The notes under the pieces: generated by a model
What the model saw: the letters and a program-made list of their open reading frames with translations, nothing else
The model's database searches: none
Told to the model about the DNA's origin: nothing
Program-made: the position numbers and the translations under genes
Assembly: GCA_029945375.1 (NCBI GenBank)
Contig: CM057061.1
Coordinates: 992,001-1,056,000, forward strand
DNA: 64,000 bases
DNA from: Agaricus subrufescens
Lineage: Eukaryota; Basidiomycota; Agaricomycetes; Agaricales; Agaricaceae
Direction: 5' to 3'
In this document: piece after piece, positions 60,585-64,000 of the stretch
Layout of the letters: every line of letters begins with the position of its first letter
How positions within the stretch are numbered: position 1 is the first letter of the stretch

Positions 60585-61385
60585 TTCTGGATTTTGAGGA
60601 CGTAATTATGTACGTCTTGGGTTGGAGATGTACTGGCGGGGTGTTTTTATTTTTCTATTTGTCGTTCCTTATACCACTGTTTCTGATAATGTTTTTTTTT
60701 GGGTACCCATACTGGGCGAAATCAATATTTTCGTCGATGTTTATTGGTTGGGACTCGGGAGTCGGGTGTTTGGTCGTAGCCAGCGGAGACTTGAGTCTTG
60801 TTTGACGCTTTGATTACTGTGAAGTCGAATCGAGGATTGGACAAACGTGTTATAGATGGCAAAGTCGGGATGGGCTTAGCGGCCGAGAGCATCAGCTGTC
60901 CGGCCATCTGAGGTTGATTTATCTTTCCGTCTTTGAAGCTTAGGCATCATATCCCTCTCGCAGACCACAGGAAACACTACGTAAACCTTTATAAGATCTA
61001 TGTTCAGGCAGCCGTCCACGTTGGTCACAGCAGTATCGTTGACCGGCGGGATTGAAGTGTTTGTTCGTTCGTTCGAGTTCTCCCGTCAAAGTTAACCCTT
61101 CGTTGTCGGGGTTAAGTTCCCTTGATCGTAGATCATTTGTTTCTGATCTTAAATGGCCTGATCGTTTCTGATCCACCCTCATCAGACTGCCTATTAATCC
61201 TGACTCTCTACTCCAAGGGCCAATAAAGGTTAGGGCAGGCAAACACAGAATGATCCATTCGGATTTCGAACAAGTCACGCGCTACGTGAGGAGGATCCGG
61301 TCACTCGAGCTGGCAGGGTCACCGGTCAACCGACATAGAACAAGCCAGATCAAGCTAATTTCAGTTTTCAGATATAGTATCTGCG
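60585..61385. other. repeat-unit spacer (unit B)
   Basis: Non-coding counterpart of 57668-58257, somewhat longer. No gene is supported. Confidence 0.5.
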
Positions 61386-61633
61386 TGACATGTTGGATGT
61401 CGTTGACGCACTCACGCTGGTCAGGAGCTCGTGGTTCAATCAGACAGACGTTGACGATCTTGTCTTGAAGGTTGTGATGAACACTGTCAGGACTCCCGTG
61501 AGTATACTGTTCGCCTTCTCCACTCCACTCAAGAAACTGCCTGACGCTATACACTTTTGTTCGGACATTGCATTGCTGCCGGGCTTGCCAATCACCCAAG
61601 AATTATACCTTTGTGGTGGTCTAAAACAGCTTA
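61386..61633 (+). pseudogene. GH5 5'-region fragment, unit B
   Basis: Same part of GH5 as 58258-58500, also matching 55855-56105. This copy keeps the intron donor (CCCgtgagt) that unit A has lost, but has other indels and no downstream GH5 exons. Confidence 0.7.
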
Positions 61634-61885
61634 TACCGTGGTGAGGACGAGTTCCGAATTCATGAGTGCGGTATCTACTCAGTCTATCTTCTTGCAGCGG
61701 TATTCATAGACAACCAGTAACATCACCGGTTCGGTTGCAGTCATCATATTCGACTCCGCAGTCATCATTGACAGTTATGATCACGTTCTTATGTGTTGCT
61801 GTTCGCAGGCTCCGGCTCTTTACCATGTATAAATCCGTCGAGGTCTAACACCTGCCTTACTGATTCTAGTGATTCTCTTCCAACA

Positions 61886-63281
61886 ATGAGCTTCGATCGA
61901 GGTATGCTATCTTCGCTTCAAGAGCCTCCTCTCAATCTTTAGTGCATACAGGTTTTCTTCATTCAGGTGCCTATGTCAACCCAGCGGCAGTCGGTCATTC
62001 GACTATTTTTACGATAAACAGGCTGTGCTCACCATGAAACTTTAGCTGTTCGGCCTTGCCTTTGACGTGATACTTTTTGGAATTTTAACTGCTCAAGTCT
62101 GTGAGTGTTCCTCCCCATGTCGTCCTTGCCTGACCTCAACCACGTACTTCAAGATATCTATTTCATTTCGTTCCCTAACGATAGGAGTCTACCCAAATTT
62201 GCCGTTGTCTGGGTGTATCTTGTAGGAGCCACCCAAACAGGGCTAGTTCTGTTTGATGTCATGAGCCTCTTGAATGCACATCTTACCGGATGGACTGCCG
62301 GATTTCAAACGGATCATTTGTGGCTTTCAATAACTGCATTTACTGGAGTTGGTGCGCGAGGTGATTTCTGAGGCACAAGGCTTTGGCTAATCATGCTTTA
62401 TCTACTTTAGTGGCGATTGTCATTCAATCACTTTACGCACACAGGATCTACATGATTTCCCAGAAAAAATGGCTTGCCATAGTGATTGTCTGTGTGAGTT
62501 GCCGATAAACATGATTCTACGAGTAATTCGACAAATATCTTTTTTTATAGATGTCATTGGTTCAATTTGCTAGCAGTATACTTGGGGCCTTTTGCTTCAA
62601 TAACGAGATGGTAATTTCCCTGGTGGTGTCTACCCAACCCGCGTTCTCAGAATCGTCAACCTGCAACATTGGATTTACATTGGCGAGTACTACATTTTCT
62701 CGTCTTATGTATCATTTACAATGGATGTAGTTATGGGGTCCAATTAACATTGCTTGCGACTCGACCATCACCATCTGTATGGTCACCTTTGTCAGTGAGA
62801 TTTATCCCAATGTTGGATGTGTTTATCTGAAAGACATTTTTACAGCTTCTGAAGCGTAGCAGAACAACAATGAGATACAAGACACGCTCGCATATTAGGA
62901 GGACTGTACAAATTGTTATTGAGACGGGAATGGCAACCAGTAAAGTTTACTACACTCTCTTGAGCTGCCGTTATAATCAAACTGGTTCTTTTTTCAGCTG
63001 CTCTAATGGTAACTTACACAGCATTTTTTATCCTCTGGACGCAGCTTCCAGCATATATATACTTTCCGCTACCAGGGCTTCTGATGAGCAAGGTATATAG
63101 TAATTCGATGCTAGTCCTGCTCAACAACCGGGCGACCATTGTCAATGGAAGGAATGCGGTGGAGTCTCTCGAGTTTGTAGATGCCCCCGGCGGTCGATGC
63201 GGCGGAGGCGGATTCGACTTACAAACCATCATCCTTACTTCTGGTTCGCGGTACAGTGGGAGTCCACAATGTACACAATGA
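61886..63281 (+). CDS. DUF6534-type multi-pass membrane protein, copy B
   Basis: Same nine-exon plan as copy A, with open frames through every exon: MSFDRGAYVNPAA, LFGLAFDVILFGILTAQVYI, FISFPNDRSLPKFAVVWV, LWGPINIACDSTITICMVTF, LLKRSRTTMRYKTRSHIRR and LPGLLMSKVYSNSMLVLLNN. The C-terminus differs (SGSPQCTQ). The sixth intron starts with GC (TTG|gcgagt at 62683), where copy A has GT; unless GC is used, retention brings an early stop. Divergence from copy A is spread evenly, with many silent changes, consistent with a duplication that is not brand new. Confidence 0.75.
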
Positions 63282-64000
63282 TGGAACGTGGTCGGAGTAA
63301 CATTGTTCTAATATGTATCTAGAGTTCGATTAGACTACTCAGTGATGTTGGTGTGAGGCTTGATGATAGAAGTACTAGACGCTGGGAGAGTGAAACTGCT
63401 ACTATCCCACCACCCAAACCAGGATCGCTGATGAACGTTGTCGAAGATTCAGCCTCATGCCATTTGAACATTGCTCAGGGGCTCGAGTCTTCCACTAAGG
63501 TGCCTCATACTTTCCGAACCAACACACACATATATGCGTGTATGAGGAACGTCCGCGTGAAATAGTTTATTACCTAGTAAAAAAGTGGATGTGTGAGCTG
63601 TGGCTACTAGTAGGATAGAAATCCACTGCGTGTACAAATCTCTTGATGCCCAGCATACAATGATGCTCTTCATTGATCCCACAGATTTTTTTCTCTGTCA
63701 GAAGGAGCCTCTAGAAATATGCTATACCGCCTTCAAACAGTCTTCAGAAAGTTCTTGCCACAAGTCGTACAATCTCGTTTATCGCGTAATTTCAACATTT
63801 GGTTCGAGTTCCCGACACTCCAATGAACGTGCTAGATTGTCTTGAGTTTATGTGCGTGTTCTCGGGAGGGGTTGTCCGTGTGACGCTATATGGATTATTA
63901 ACCATTTACCAAATATAGAATTATCCTCTCCCCTTTCACCTTTAGTGCCTACGGACACTGACAATATTGAATTGGACTTCCCAGACTTTGTGGTCGCAGT
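63282..64000. other. window-end stretch without a supported gene
   Basis: Contains a 70-codon open frame at 63353-63565 (with RSTRRWESETA and PKPGSL) that resembles the tail style of DUF6534-type proteins, possibly an old C-terminal exon. Not called as a gene. Confidence 0.4.

Larger units (their letters stand above)
60355..63300 (+). repeat. tandem segmental duplication, unit B
   Basis: Second unit: GH5 3'-end fragment, spacer, GH5 5' fragment and DUF6534-type copy B, in the same order and orientation as unit A. Confidence 0.75.

Noticed and set aside
1..64000. Secondary-metabolite cluster, CRISPR array or phage-like defence system
   Set aside because: The window is eukaryotic, with spliced housekeeping and secretory genes; no core biosynthetic enzyme or repeat-spacer array was seen.

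Overview
This window is nuclear DNA of a basidiomycete fungus, most likely an agaricomycete. The genes are dense, lie on both strands and are broken by many 45-60 nt GT-AG introns. The protein families fit that placement: a Mpd1-like PDI, a GH5 with an exo-glucanase-type N-terminus, DUF6534-type seven-helix membrane proteins and an F-box/LRR protein. Gene models were built by hand, by joining reading-frame blocks at splice sites that keep frame. Exon phases were checked for the genes where exon counts and lengths are stated.

Layout. 1-7.1 kb: three tandem PDI/thioredoxin-fold ER proteins on +, of which only the third keeps CGHC. 8.5-10.5 kb: a Ran-binding-domain protein with a predicted N-terminal membrane segment. 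10.9-11.8 kb: a GPI-anchored cell-wall-type protein. 13.3-14.8 kb: a mitochondrial carrier. 17-19.3 kb: an Ett1/Nro1-like protein. 19.6-25.2 kb: a type IV dipeptidyl aminopeptidase and SYS1, divergent from a 155-bp gap. 27.4-30.2 kb: a BCS1-like AAA ATPase. 30.6-36.8 kb: VPS1 dynamin and the oligosaccharyltransferase STT3, both on -. 37.0-46.3 kb: a CE4 deacetylase, then two carboxylesterase paralogues flanking ABP1. 46.7-48.0 kb: an unrecognised acidic protein. 48.7-51.9 kb: an F-box/LRR protein with a long disordered tail. 52.7-54.1 kb: a secreted class 3 lipase. 54.7-55.0 kb: a MITE-like element. 55.4-63.3 kb: a GH5 glucanase followed by two head-to-tail ~3 kb repeat units. Each unit carries a broken 3' GH5 end or the true one, a spacer, a decayed 5' GH5 fragment and one intact DUF6534-type gene.

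How the genes fit together. Many products act in the secretory or endomembrane system: PDI-like proteins, STT3, SYS1, VPS1, the dipeptidyl aminopeptidase, and secreted GH5, lipase and GPI proteins. I see no biosynthetic cluster; this looks like ordinary gene content. The accessory features are local duplications (PDI trio, esterase pair, GH5/DUF6534 units), a non-autonomous transposon and unusual splicing: GC-AG introns, a 7-nt microexon and a 486-nt intron. Several 1.4-3.2 kb stretches have no gene I can support.
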